Part shown: piece after piece, positions 37,701 to 45,367 of the stretch
Position numbering within the stretch: the first letter of the stretch is position 1
How the letters are laid out: each line of letters opens with the position of its first letter
Assembly: GCA_007679095.1 (NCBI GenBank)
Contig: VEFU01000021.1
Coordinates: 1-64,000 of the forward strand
Direction of reading: 5' to 3'
Source: Paenibacillus bovis
GTDB taxonomy: Bacteria > Bacillota > Bacilli > Bacillales > Bacillaceae_C
DNA: 64,000 nucleotides
Notes under the pieces: model-generated
What the model was told of the DNA's origin: nothing
The model's input: the letters and a program-made list of their open reading frames with translations, nothing else
The model's database searches: none
Translations under genes and position numbers: made by a program

Positions 37701-38090
37701 TTCTCCATTTTCTCCTGGACTAATTGCTATTAGCCCTTTACTATACGCTTTCAGCCATTTTATAGATATCCTTTTATCCGGACTAGTCTTAATAACACTA
37801 GATATTTTTAGTAGATTTTTATATCCGTTATTATTTCTCGCTAATAAAATAATGGAGTATGTATGATTTGATTCCGTTCCTTCAATATCTGCAGTCATCC
37901 CTATAATCGGCTTTATTTTCGCTTGAACACATGCTTTATAAAAAGATAAAACACCATATAATGTGTTGTGATCTGTTATTGCTAATGCTTTATAGTCATA
38001 TTCCTTTGCTTGCTTCACTAACGCGGGAATCGAGATGGTGCTCGATAATAGGCTATATGCAGTGGAGATTTGCAAATGTGCAAATGTCAT
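34746..38090 (-). CDS. dnaE: DNA polymerase III subunit alpha DnaE
   Basis: The 1114-aa polymerase is the DnaE type, which in Bacillus extends primers before handing over to PolC. It has an N-terminal PHP domain (LAITDHNTLYG), the family C palm with MPDIDIDFPDHRRDDV and TGPGRGSAAGSL, the fingers region with ALYRPGPMENIPEYI, tandem HhH and an OB domain (DLMAFVTISDPSGEMDAVVFP). Length is normal for DnaE. It is divergent from ytrH, as in B. subtilis. GAAGGTG precedes the ATG. Confidence 0.97.
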   Translation of the reverse strand: MTFAHLQISTAYSLLSSTISIPALVKQAKEYDYKALAITDHNTLYGVLSFYKACVQAKIKPIIGMTADIEGTESNHTYSIILLARNNNGYKNLLKISSVIKTSPDKRISIKWLKAYSKGLIAISPGENGEIESTLLAGNIEQASIIANNLKSVFEPGSFYLSLQNHGEENLIAEIEKISQQQSIPYVATNDVRYLHKGDRFASDCMAAIRDGFKLHEIEIHHAGEKYFKNQEEMISLFSQYRDAIHNTMEIVDKCNVMIETNQQLLPKYPLPEGETAATALKKLCYSEIEKRQLSTNPEYIKRLKYELSIIDKMGFNDYFLIVWDFMKYAREQHILTGPGRGSAAGSLVSYLLGITDIDPLEHGLLFERFLNPERVSMPDIDIDFPDHRRDDVIQYVMNKYGKLHVAQIITFGTFAAKAALRDTARVFGLSSQEMEQLSKFIPGRLGITLKDAYKESKGLQEFVAASEQKRLLYETALKLEGLPRHTSTHAAGVVISEQPLTDLIPIQGGEAGTYLTQFPMEELEEIGLLKMDFLGLRNLTLIEQILKSIEYRVKKKIQIKEIPLHDEKTFALLRRGDTTGIFQLESEGMRKVLRQLKPTQFEDIVAVNALYRPGPMENIPEYIAGKHGKKIVEYLHPDLEPILKITYGVIVYQEQIMQIASKMAGFSLGEADLLRRAVSKKKKEVLDKERNHFVKGACQKGYSEEVANKTYDLIVRFANYGFNRSHSVAYSHISWQLSYLKANYPLDFMAALLTSAIGNDDKIASYISEAKNMGMEILPPSINASQFRFLPEQNGIRYSLSAIRSIGATAYREIMKARKTAPFKDLFDFCLRVSAKAVNRKVLESLVYSGAFDEFGQDRAVLLASLDIALEHAELMRPTEAETDLFEDDELFQLKPKYIEREPIGIAEKLQLEKQALGVYISDHPTSMYERVFLEVGTIPLIQLTPGQRKVSSGVYITNVKPIRTKKGDLMAFVTISDPSGEMDAVVFPDTYKNYLSTCKEGEIVLINGNIEERSGKLQFIIQKLQPASQLINKQSTSNGTLYIKISNDFNNQKILQDLQHILEGNRGDTKVIVHYESTKRTIKLAEKDWINPSRKCLSELEALLGKQNVILK

Positions 38091-38181
38091 CTTAATTCAC
38101 CTTCCCTAAATTCTTCTTATATACATTATGAACTAGCTATCCAAAAAAGAAAATACGTTCGCATTATTATTCATTCAATTT

Positions 38182-38211
38182 TTCATACATTCACACTTTG
38201 TCCCATATATT
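38182..38211 (+). promoter_or_regulatory. SigE-type promoter of ytrH-ytrI
   Basis: TTCATACA, 14 nt, then CATATATT lies 39 bp before the ytrH start and fits the mother-cell SigE pattern. The B. subtilis ytrHI operon is SigE-dependent. Confidence 0.6.
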
Positions 38212-38249
38212 TAAATATAGTGATTTTAATTAAAACTGGAGATGGTTGT

Positions 38250-38582
38250 ATGAATGAAGCCTTTTTCCCCACTTTTTTTAATTGTTACTTCATTGCATTA
38301 GGCATTATGTTCGGTGGAGCTTTAATTGGTGGACTTGCTGCTTTTATTACAGGAGAACCACTTTTCACAGAAATAGCTAAAATTTCTAGTAGGATTAGGA
38401 TTTGGGCTATCATTGCTGCAATTGGTGGAACTTTCGATACTGTGTATAGCTTCGAGAGAGGTTTTTTAGATGGTGGGATGAGAGACTTATTTAAGCAATT
38501 TCTTTGGATACTATCTGCTATGGGGGGAGCAAAAACAGCAGCTCTTATTATTACTTGGCTAACACAGGAGCATATTTCATGA
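38250..38582 (+). CDS. ytrH: Sporulation protein YtrH
   Basis: The 110-aa protein has three hydrophobic segments and matches YtrH (FNCYFIALGIMFGGALIGGLAAFITGEPLFTEIA, then IRIWAIIAAIGGTFDTVYSFERGF). It is a mother-cell membrane protein needed for efficient sporulation in B. subtilis; its biochemical role is not known. ATG 38250 has GGAG at eight nt. The longer open frame upstream crosses the promoter and is not coding. It overlaps ytrI by four bases (ATGA), so the two are translated together. Confidence 0.9.
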   Translation: MNEAFFPTFFNCYFIALGIMFGGALIGGLAAFITGEPLFTEIAKISSRIRIWAIIAAIGGTFDTVYSFERGFLDGGMRDLFKQFLWILSAMGGAKTAALIITWLTQEHIS

Positions 38583-39082
38583 GAATTCCGCCATTATATC
38601 GCAAACCTAATTGGCAACGGTTTTTCTCTGGTGCGGCAATTGGTGGCTGTATCAGTTGGGTAATCTTTTTATATATGTTTGGGGCGATGCAAGAGAGATT
38701 CGGCTATATAATTGATGACCAAGCCCAGGTAATTGCGAAATTAGAAAAAGAAAAAGAATTGTGGCAGGAAGATTATAAAGAATTAAATGAGAAAAACGAA
38801 AAATTGCTGACCGTTCAAAATATTGACGTGAAGCTAACCGGTTATGAAAAATATGATATTAACGACAGGCAAAGTGTCTTTATGGTACAAGAAACGGTAA
38901 AAGAAGATTTAAAGTCATTACTAAAAAAAGATTTAGGGATTGTCTATAAAAATAGCGAGATCATAGAGAAAACAATTACAAATAGAAATCATGATATTAA
39001 CGGTAAAGATTACAAACTAATCGTTCGCAAGATTTCCTACTATACAACGATAAATATTGTTGTCGAACTAAAACTAGCATAG
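38579..39082 (+). CDS. ytrI: Sporulation protein YtrI
   Basis: The 167-aa protein starts MRIPPLYRKPNWQRFFSGAAIGGCISW, the typical YtrI N-terminus, with one membrane helix (about residues 17-38). A charged coiled coil (EKEKELWQEDYKELNEKNEKL) and a C-terminal beta-rich domain follow. It acts with YtrH in the mother cell; mechanism unknown. ATG at 38579 follows AGGAG and overlaps the ytrH stop. A 14-bp terminator stem follows the gene. Confidence 0.88.
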   Translation: MRIPPLYRKPNWQRFFSGAAIGGCISWVIFLYMFGAMQERFGYIIDDQAQVIAKLEKEKELWQEDYKELNEKNEKLLTVQNIDVKLTGYEKYDINDRQSVFMVQETVKEDLKSLLKKDLGIVYKNSEIIEKTITNRNHDINGKDYKLIVRKISYYTTINIVVELKLA

Positions 39083-39100
39083 AACTTTCGCATTTTACTA

Positions 39101-39140
39101 AATGACTAGCTGATATCAAAACAGAAATCAGCTAGTCATT
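39101..39140. terminator. Bidirectional terminator ytrI/nrnA
   Basis: AATGACTAGCTGAT pairs perfectly over 14 bp with ATCAGCTAGTCATT across a 12-nt loop, between two convergent genes. Confidence 0.85.
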
Positions 39141-39146
39141 TGACGT

Positions 39147-40088
39147 TTACTTACCTTTTTTACATATTTCTACAATATCTTGTTTTACTAACTCAGCTTC
39201 TTCCCAAGAGTATACAGAAGCTCCTGAAGCTAATGGATGTCCTCCGCCATTATATTTCATCGCAATTTTATTAATAACTGGTCCTTTGGAACGCAAGCGG
39301 ACACGAATTTGATCATGCTCTTCAATAAAGAAACACCACGCTTTAATCCCCTTTACACTGCCTAAGGAGCTAACTAGTAATGATGCCTCAGACGGAACAA
39401 CACCAAATTGTTCCAATGTTTCTTTCCGAAGTTCTACAACTGCAGCGCCGTTCTCATCCATTTTAAAATGCTCAAAAACGTAGCCTTGAAGTTTAATGAC
39501 TTTATCTTCTAATTCATACATCGCATCAAATAATTCGTTGCGATTAAAATTGTAGCGAATTAATTCACCTGCATATTCAAATGTACGCTGTGTAGTACTT
39601 GGGTAAAGGAAACGTCCTGTATCACCAACAATACCTGCAAATATTAGTCTTGCTGCTCCATCAGTCATGACAAGTCCTTTATCTTTTCCATATAAGTAAA
39701 ATTCATATATCATTTCACTTGTAGAGGAAACAGTTGTATCTACCCAAAGAATATCACCATATTTATCTTCATTAGGATGATGATCAATTTTAATAAGCTT
39801 GTCTCCAAGGTGATACCTACTATCACAAATTCGTTCCTTATTCGCTGTATCACAAACAATTACTAATGCACCGTTATATGTATCTTCTGAGATTTCATCC
39901 GGAACAAATAAGAAATCCAGACCTGTATCGCGTTCTCCTACTGTGTAAATCTGCTTATCTGGGTAACTTGCTCTTAAAATCTCCCCTAGGCCACCTTGTG
40001 ATCCATATGCATCTGGATCTGGGCGGACATGACGATGGATGATAATCGTATCATACTGGTTAATTGCTTCTAAAATTTCATTCTTCAT
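39147..40088 (-). CDS. nrnA: Bifunctional oligoribonuclease / pAp phosphatase NrnA
   Basis: The 313-aa DHH-DHHA1 phosphoesterase degrades 2-5 nt RNA (nanoRNA) and dephosphorylates 3'-phosphoadenosine 5'-phosphate. The DHH-domain motifs are visible: IIHRHVRPDPDAYGSQ, VIVCDTAN, KIDHHPN and AGIVGDTGRF. The DHHA1 part has NGGGHPLASGAS. It corresponds to B. subtilis YtqI. AAAGGAATATACC precedes the ATG. Orientation and neighbours (ytrI, ytpI, ytoI) are conserved. Confidence 0.94.
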   Translation of the reverse strand: MKNEILEAINQYDTIIIHRHVRPDPDAYGSQGGLGEILRASYPDKQIYTVGERDTGLDFLFVPDEISEDTYNGALVIVCDTANKERICDSRYHLGDKLIKIDHHPNEDKYGDILWVDTTVSSTSEMIYEFYLYGKDKGLVMTDGAARLIFAGIVGDTGRFLYPSTTQRTFEYAGELIRYNFNRNELFDAMYELEDKVIKLQGYVFEHFKMDENGAAVVELRKETLEQFGVVPSEASLLVSSLGSVKGIKAWCFFIEEHDQIRVRLRSKGPVINKIAMKYNGGGHPLASGASVYSWEEAELVKQDIVEICKKGK

Positions 40089-40222
40089 GGTATATTCCTT
40101 TCTAGAGTCAAATACTCTCGCTTATTTGTTCACTTATCTTTCAATAGTACTATTACATTTCCATTATGATTTGCGTTAAAATATACATTAGGGTTATTCA
40201 CATTGAATGGGAGGATTTCATT

Positions 40223-40528
40223 ATGCCCTTTTTAGTTTTCGTTATTGTTTTATCTCTATCATTTTATGTCTTTTATAAAATAAAGTATGTACGTAGTAAA
40301 CGTCCGATGGAAAAACGGATGTTAAATGGTAAATCAAGCTTAGCTTTAGGAATATTTGTAGCCTTTTTTGGTATTAATCAACTCTTCTTATATGATACCA
40401 CTACAACTTACATTATAGCTGCAATATTTATTATTTTAGGTAGTTTTAGTGCTTGGGTTGGCTTCCGAACTTATCGTCATCACGTACCTTATGTCCTAAG
40501 AGAAGCGGAAGATCTTGCAAAAGAGTAA
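40223..40528 (+). CDS. ytpI: YtpI-like small membrane protein
   Basis: The 101-aa protein has three hydrophobic helices (residues 1-18, 39-56 and 63-82) and a basic loop (KIKYVRSKRPMEKRMLNGKSSLALG) that I recognise from YtpI. It ends in a polar YRHHVPYVLREAEDLAKE tail. Function is unknown. ATG 40223 has GGGAGG at good spacing; the extra 19 codons in the longer frame run through the promoter area. It lies between nrnA and ytoI as in B. subtilis. Confidence 0.85.
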   Translation: MPFLVFVIVLSLSFYVFYKIKYVRSKRPMEKRMLNGKSSLALGIFVAFFGINQLFLYDTTTTYIIAAIFIILGSFSAWVGFRTYRHHVPYVLREAEDLAKE

Positions 40529-40561
40529 AACAAACTACAATCTAAGAATGTAGATGGAATG

Positions 40562-40610
40562 AAAAGCCAAACTGTTACTTGAATTATATTCAAGATAGTT
40601 TGGCTTTTTT
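40562..40610. terminator. Terminator after ytpI
   Basis: AAAGCCAAACT pairs with AGTTTGGCTTT, inner TTGAATTATATTCAA, and TTTTTT follows on the plus strand. The same hairpin, almost base for base, recurs at 49030-49074. Confidence 0.88.
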
Positions 40611-40649
40611 CTATAGAAATAATTTATGCAAAAAGGACCTTCCTTGGTC

Positions 40650-40688
40650 GCGTTTTGCGAACTTAGTGTATTTCCGAAGCGTTATCTA
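40650..40688. repeat. Remnant of family B repeat
   Basis: GTGTATTTCCGAAGCG near 40667 equals the right arm of family B copies 3 and 4. The rest is lost or decayed. Confidence 0.5.
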
Positions 40689-40710
40689 GTTAAAAATTTT
40701 GTTACACGCT

Positions 40711-42021
40711 CTATTTTTCTATCAGCCTACACATCATCATCGCTTTCCCTATTAAAACATTCCCATTGTACACTTCTACATCTACTTTTCCGAATTTCCT
40801 TCCTGCTTCTAATATCCTCGGTTGAATTGTGAGCTTGCTATCCATTTGTGCTGGTTTCAGAAAATAAATCGTCATATTTTCAATTGCGAGTTCGCCTTTT
40901 TTCTGTTGTCTAAATAATTGTGTGACAGCCTCTGTCATCATCGTTGTAAAAACACCATATGATATCGTTCCTAGTTGATTGGTCATTTGTGGTGATACTT
41001 CAAAAGTAAATGTTTGATTCCCTTGTTGCTGTACAACAGATAATTGCTTGGTTATCGTATCATCGATTGTTTCACCAACTTGTGGTTGCCTTTGTATCAT
41101 TTGTAGCGCTTTTAATACATCCTGTCTGCTAATAAGACCTTCAAACTTTTGTTGTTCGTTCACAACAGGTAATACTTCGATACCTTCCCAAATCATCATA
41201 TGGGCGACCGAAGCGACACTCGTTTTTCTACCGACAGTTAAAGGATTTTTCGTCATTACTTTCTCAATTGTAAAATTTTCATTTTGACCAATTACATCTT
41301 TTGCAGTGACGATACCTATCACTTTTTGATTCCCGTCTAATACAGGAAATCTACTATGATCAGTTGCTTTCTTCTTTTTATACCAATCTGAAACTGTTTC
41401 TGTTTGTGTCATCCAGGCAGAGTTTTCCGCTGATGTTAAAATGTCTTCGACTAATATAATTTCTTTTTTAATTAGTTGATCATATATCGCACGATTAATC
41501 ATCGTGGCTACGGTAAATGTATCATAGCTAGTTGAAAGAATCGGGAGTTCCATCTCATCTGCAAGACGTTTTACATGATCACTAGTATCAAAGCCTCCTG
41601 TAATTAATACAGCAGCACCTGCTCTAAGCGCATGCTCATGAACCTCCGTACGGTTACCGACAATGAGTAGATTGCCAGCACCTGTATAGCGCATCATTGC
41701 ATCTATCTTCATCGCACCGATAACAAATTTAGTTAATGTTTTATGGAGCCCATCTTTACCTCCGAGCACTTGACCATCAATAATATTAACAATCTCTGCA
41801 AAAGTGAGCTTCTCGATATTCTCTTTCTTTTTCCGCTCAATCCGGATGGTACCTACACGTTCAATCGTACTAACGTACCCTTTATTTTCAGCGTCTTTTA
41901 TCGCACGATATGCTGTTCCTTCACTTACGCTTAATACTTTAGCTATTTGTCTAACGGATATTTTTTCTCCAATTGGGAGTCCGTCTATATAGCGAATTAT
42001 TTGTTCATGCTTCGTTGCCAA
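40711..42021 (-). CDS. ytoI: CBS/DRTGG/hot-dog domain regulator YtoI
   Basis: The 436-aa protein has an N-terminal winged helix (KISVRQIAKVLSVSEGTAYRAIKDAENKGYV), a DRTGG domain (about residues 65-180), two CBS motifs (FPVLDGNQKVIGIVTAKDVIG and MMIWEGIEVLPVVNEQQKFEGLISRQDVL) and a C-terminal hot-dog domain. It probably senses an adenine nucleotide or acyl-CoA, which is inference from the domains. TTG 42021 gives LATKHEQIIRYI, matching YtoI; GGGTG lies six nt upstream. It is monocistronic. Confidence 0.9.
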   Translation of the reverse strand: MATKHEQIIRYIDGLPIGEKISVRQIAKVLSVSEGTAYRAIKDAENKGYVSTIERVGTIRIERKKKENIEKLTFAEIVNIIDGQVLGGKDGLHKTLTKFVIGAMKIDAMMRYTGAGNLLIVGNRTEVHEHALRAGAAVLITGGFDTSDHVKRLADEMELPILSTSYDTFTVATMINRAIYDQLIKKEIILVEDILTSAENSAWMTQTETVSDWYKKKKATDHSRFPVLDGNQKVIGIVTAKDVIGQNENFTIEKVMTKNPLTVGRKTSVASVAHMMIWEGIEVLPVVNEQQKFEGLISRQDVLKALQMIQRQPQVGETIDDTITKQLSVVQQQGNQTFTFEVSPQMTNQLGTISYGVFTTMMTEAVTQLFRQQKKGELAIENMTIYFLKPAQMDSKLTIQPRILEAGRKFGKVDVEVYNGNVLIGKAMMMCRLIEK

Positions 42022-42102
42022 ACTTTTCACCCTTTTCTCTCATCCGTAACACCCGTACACAACATTATATCGAGAAAAATGGCAATCTTCAATTTTGTAG
42101 GA

Positions 42103-42345
42103 TTATCTACCCCGTAAACGCTTTGTTTCCACCTTTTGATGATTTTGTTTACGTGCTGCTCTTTGCTTATGCTTCGGCATATAAAGTAGCCCTGTTAAAT
42201 TTCCTGCTACAACAATAAATGCGAATGCAAGCCAAGAAATTGCAAATATCCCTTCGAGGCCAGTTGCTTCCACATTCAACCTAGGGACCGCATAATACAA
42301 CAACGCTGCACAAATTAATAAACATAGTAATAAACGATTTTTCAC
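42103..42345 (-). CDS. Small two-helix membrane protein of unknown function
   Basis: The 80-aa product has two hydrophobic segments (residues 3-18 and 31-56) and a very basic tail (PKHKQRAARKQNHQKVETKRLRGR) expected on the cytosolic side. I do not recognise a family. GTG 42345 is the start: AAGGAGG lies seven nt upstream, but that site is the 3' arm of a 12-bp hairpin followed by seven T, so translation or transcription may be attenuated. It lies between ytoI and the lipoprotein/protease pair. Confidence 0.65.
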   Translation of the reverse strand: MKNRLLLCLLICAALLYYAVPRLNVEATGLEGIFAISWLAFAFIVVAGNLTGLLYMPKHKQRAARKQNHQKVETKRLRGR

Positions 42346-42353
42346 AAAAAAAC

Positions 42354-42388
42354 CTCCTTGCATACTTTTTTCTATTGTATGCAAGGAG
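42354..42388 (-). terminator. Hairpin ending one unit and holding the next gene's ribosome site
   Basis: CTCCTTGCATAC pairs perfectly over 12 bp with GTATGCAAGGAG around an 11-nt A-rich loop. TTTTTTT then GTG follow on the minus strand. It can be the terminator for the lipoprotein gene and also masks the Shine-Dalgarno of the small membrane protein gene. Confidence 0.75.
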
Positions 42389-42437
42389 ATTGGTGGACAA
42401 AACTAAATATATAAAAATTCTAGATCCTAACTAATTA

Positions 42438-42896
42438 CTAAAAATCAACCTTAATAATTTTCTTAGCGGTTCCAGTAGATGGAAATGAACTGTTTACTCC
42501 TCCAGTTAGAAAAGCAACTATATGATCACCATTTTTCAAGTCATTACTTTGGTTATAATCTAGATACATGATTGAGAGTTGATTTTCCTTTGATAATATC
42601 TCTTGGACTGATAAATCTTTAATTTTATTAAACTCTCCAAGAGAAATATTTTTAACAATAGTAACAAGGCTGGTCTCTATTTCTAGTATATATCCTGTCA
42701 CTACTAATCCATCAAAAGATAGTAAATCAAAACACTCACCTATTTCGTCTTCTGAGTTAGATATAATATTTTCACCAATGTTATTATCTCCCTCTATAAG
42801 AGACTTGTCCCGTTCTATTTTTTCTTTTTCTGTTGAGCAACCCGAAAAAATAAGGTTTGTTGCTATTAATATTAAAATAAATGGAGTAATCTTCAA
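42438..42896 (-). CDS. Putative lipoprotein of unknown function
   Basis: The 152-aa product has a hydrophobic signal (about residues 4-17) ending in lipobox FSGC, with lipid on the Cys near residue 19. The mature part is acidic and Ser/Asn rich, with a short beta-rich region (DGLVVTGYILEIETSLVTIV) and the tail TGTAKKIIKVDF. I recognise no family. TTG 42896 has GGGGAG eight nt upstream. It starts 14 nt after the stop of the S1 protease gene on the same strand, so the two are likely one operon; a partner or inhibitor of the protease is possible but unproven. Confidence 0.65.
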   Translation of the reverse strand: MKITPFILILIATNLIFSGCSTEKEKIERDKSLIEGDNNIGENIISNSEDEIGECFDLLSFDGLVVTGYILEIETSLVTIVKNISLGEFNKIKDLSVQEILSKENQLSIMYLDYNQSNDLKNGDHIVAFLTGGVNSSFPSTGTAKKIIKVDF

Positions 42897-42910
42897 AATA
42901 CTTACTCCCC

Positions 42911-44228
42911 TCAATTTGTTAAAGGTGTAAAACCAAGACTTCTTCTAATTTCATCTACGTGGGAGTAAACTAGTGCATGACCAGCACCTCTTCCCTTGAG
43001 TACTCCCATCAAATTACCGATATAATAAATAGGAGCCCCACTATCCCCATCTATATTACTAATATTTCCACCTCTTAAATAAATAAAATGATATTCATTA
43101 CCAGCCTCTTTCCAAAATCCAGAAACATTTCTACTCGTAATAGAACCACATTTTTGAGCGTTAGAAGCTGCACCTGAAAAGCAAATAGCTTGTCCTACGA
43201 AATCTTCATTAGCACTTTGATAACTACTAATAGGAACAAAAGGACTAGCTCCATAAATATCCCTACTTACTTCTGATTTATCTAATGTAATACCCCCTTG
43301 AACTAATATGCTGTCTATCCCACATCATACCAAGGTACTGACCACCTTGGTAGAAATTCTCGTACTTATAACCACAGTGACCTGCTGTCACTCCAACAAA
43401 TGCACCACTTTGGTCTTTAGCGGCATAACCACTAGTGCAAAATGTTCCTGGCCTATTAGTATTGTTAATTTTCACCCCACCTTGTAACGGTCTTATAAAA
43501 TCACTCCTGGATGCGTTTTCAATTCCGTGTTGTCCTTTTTCAACCTTAATATTAGGTCCTAAGAAATCCTCTAAGATTTTTGTAGATTCTTCGAGATTAC
43601 TATTAATATATATATCTACTTTTTGTCCTGGAAGATCGGTACTTGCAGTAAGAACGTTAACTCCTAATTCTCTAAGTTTTTCTATATTCTTTACTATATT
43701 TTCTACGATTACATCTAGATCTCGTTGAGATAACTTCATATTTTCAAAAATTACATTTTTTTCATCGAAATACATAGCCTTTATTTCATTATAAATATTG
43801 GTATTTGCTACTTCAGATTTAAAACCAATATGAATTGTACCACCATTTTCCTGATTGACATATATACCAGAAAATTTATCGTCTAAGTTGTTATTTGAAA
43901 TATATTTCCGTACATTTTGTACAAATTTTTCTTGATTTGCAATTCTTTCTTCTAACTTCTCTGTTTCAAACTTGGTGAGTGCTACACCAAATTTTTGATT
44001 ACTTCCATGACTATCAGTAATAACTTGTTTTACATAATGCAAATCGTAATCTAAACCAAACTTTTTTCTGAATTCTATATTCTCCCGAATTAGCTGTAAT
44101 AATGTGTCATTATTAGCTGTGCTACTCTCATTGTCACCAATTGCCTTAACGATTAATTGTGTTCCCAATAGTATAATAATTGAAAATGAGACAAATGCAA
44201 AAAAGAACTGTAATGTACCTTTTTTCAA
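42911..44228 (-). pseudogene. Secreted S1-family serine protease, frameshifted
   Basis: The first frame (44228 to about 43320) gives a signal-anchor (residues 9-29), a charged propeptide of about 200 residues and the catalytic His in VTAGHCGY. It then stops at 43278. A second frame continues GIDSILVQGGITLDKSEV, probable catalytic Asp in DSILV, down to NIDGDSGAPIYYIG with the catalytic Ser, and ends at TGA 42911. Removing one base from GGG at 43319-43321 joins both. The whole would be a streptogrisin/alpha-lytic-type protease of about 438 aa. TTG 44228 has GGAGGAG upstream. It is either a recent pseudogene or a sequencing error. Confidence 0.85.
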
Positions 44229-44294
44229 ATGATTCTCCTCCCTATTAATTATACTATAATATTAACATAATTGGTAGACATTGTAAATGCGCAA

Positions 44295-45011
44295 TTATGT
44301 GAATTTTTGGTTTTTTAAGCAGAATCTCTTTATCTCTATTTCATCCCCTACATTCATGATTTCCCCTCTAATACCTTCTTCTAAAAGTTCTATAAAGGTT
44401 TGTGGATCTTGCTTAATTGGTGGGAATGTATTGTAATGTATCGGCACGACTTTCTTAGCCTTAATAAAAGACGCTGCAACTGCCGCATCTTCTGGTCCCA
44501 TCGTGAAGTTATCTCCGATTGGTAAGAAGGCAAGATCTATTGGGTGACGTTCGCCAATGAGTTTCATATCTGAAAACAAAGCAGTGTCACCTGCATGATA
44601 AATGGTTTTTCCTTCAGCCATGAACAAGACTCCTGCTGGCATTCCCATATAAATGATCTGCTTATCGTCGGTAATGATTGCAGAACCGTGAAATGCAGGG
44701 GTATATTTTACTTTTCCAAAATCAAATTGGTACGCACCTCCAATATGCATTGGGTGAGTATTCAATCCTTGCCAGCTTAAATAAGTTGCTAATTCGTTCG
44801 GTGCAATTACTAACGCATTGCTACGTTTCGCTAACTCAACAGTATCTCCAACATGATCGCCATGACCATGTGTCAAGATGATAACATCAGGATTTTCTTT
44901 ATCAGCTTGTAAATCCGTTAATTCATTCCCAGTTATAAATGGGTCTATTAAAATCTCTTTACCTTCTGTAATTATTTTTACTACTGAATGACCATGATAG
45001 GAAACTTTCAT
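44295..45011 (-). CDS. ytkL: Metal-dependent hydrolase, UPF0173 (YtkL)
   Basis: The 238-aa protein is a metallo-beta-lactamase fold hydrolase of UPF0173. Metal ligands are visible as [10 protein letters not shown] (residues about 47-56), HAGD near residue 138 and a late [10 protein letters not shown]. Its substrate is not known. ATG 45011 (MKVSYHGHS) is the family start; a GTG four codons upstream overlaps the AGGAG site. It stands alone; a MITE copy fills the gap to the divergent M24 peptidase gene. Confidence 0.9.
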   Translation of the reverse strand: MKVSYHGHSVVKIITEGKEILIDPFITGNELTDLQADKENPDVIILTHGHGDHVGDTVELAKRSNALVIAPNELATYLSWQGLNTHPMHIGGAYQFDFGKVKYTPAFHGSAIITDDKQIIYMGMPAGVLFMAEGKTIYHAGDTALFSDMKLIGERHPIDLAFLPIGDNFTMGPEDAAVAASFIKAKKVVPIHYNTFPPIKQDPQTFIELLEEGIRGEIMNVGDEIEIKRFCLKNQKFT

Positions 45012-45367
45012 TATGAAAAACACTCCTTTTATATTTCTCTATATAATTACTTCGAGTCAAAATTGATTTTCCCTGCTTTCATTTTTATAGGCTCTGTTAA
45101 ATTTCATTGTTGTTAACAACTTAGTTGATTGTAGCGGATGTACACGAGACTCCCGCGGGAACAGCACGAGCCGAAGATCCACTTGGCAAAGCGGTTTTCT
45201 TTGCCAAGTTAGCTGAGGCCGTGCCCGCGGAAAGCGAGTGTAACTGGAGCGAAAACAACAACAGAGTTTAACAGAGCTTTTTTATAAAACCCTTATCGTT
45301 ATTAATGAAAGGGAATAACGTGTATACTAATTCTTGAAATCGAACTAGTAAATAGGAGATGGAAACA
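45012..45367. other. Divergent gap ytkL / M24 peptidase
   Basis: This gap holds a MITE copy (45090-45278) and, on its right, a likely promoter for the peptidase gene with TATACT at 45323-45328 and no clear -35. The ytkL promoter must lie in 45025-45089 or read out of the MITE. Confidence 0.6.
45090..45278 (+). mobile_element. 189-bp MITE-like element, copy 2
   Basis: It starts GGCTCTGTTAAA and ends TTTAACAGAGCT. Perfect 8-bp duplications TTTTTATA flank it (45082-45089 and 45279-45286). The sequence is nearly identical to copies at 21480 (reverse) and 49121 and contains no reading frame. The central ACTTGGCAAAG / CTTTGCCAAGT stem is intact. Confidence 0.92.

Noticed and set aside
43278-43300. 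Frameshift placed at the G5 run near 43294
   Set aside because: A shift there would lose the DSILV motif that contains the likely catalytic Asp; the GGG at 43319-43321 keeps it.
43278-43340. Programmed frameshift in the S1 protease
   Set aside because: No slippery heptamer followed by a structure was recognised at the joint, and S1 proteases are not known to use frameshifting; a mutation or sequencing error is simpler.
45359-45367. ATG 45359 as start of the M24 peptidase
   Set aside because: The only Shine-Dalgarno (GGAG) touches this ATG directly; TTG 45368 has correct spacing.
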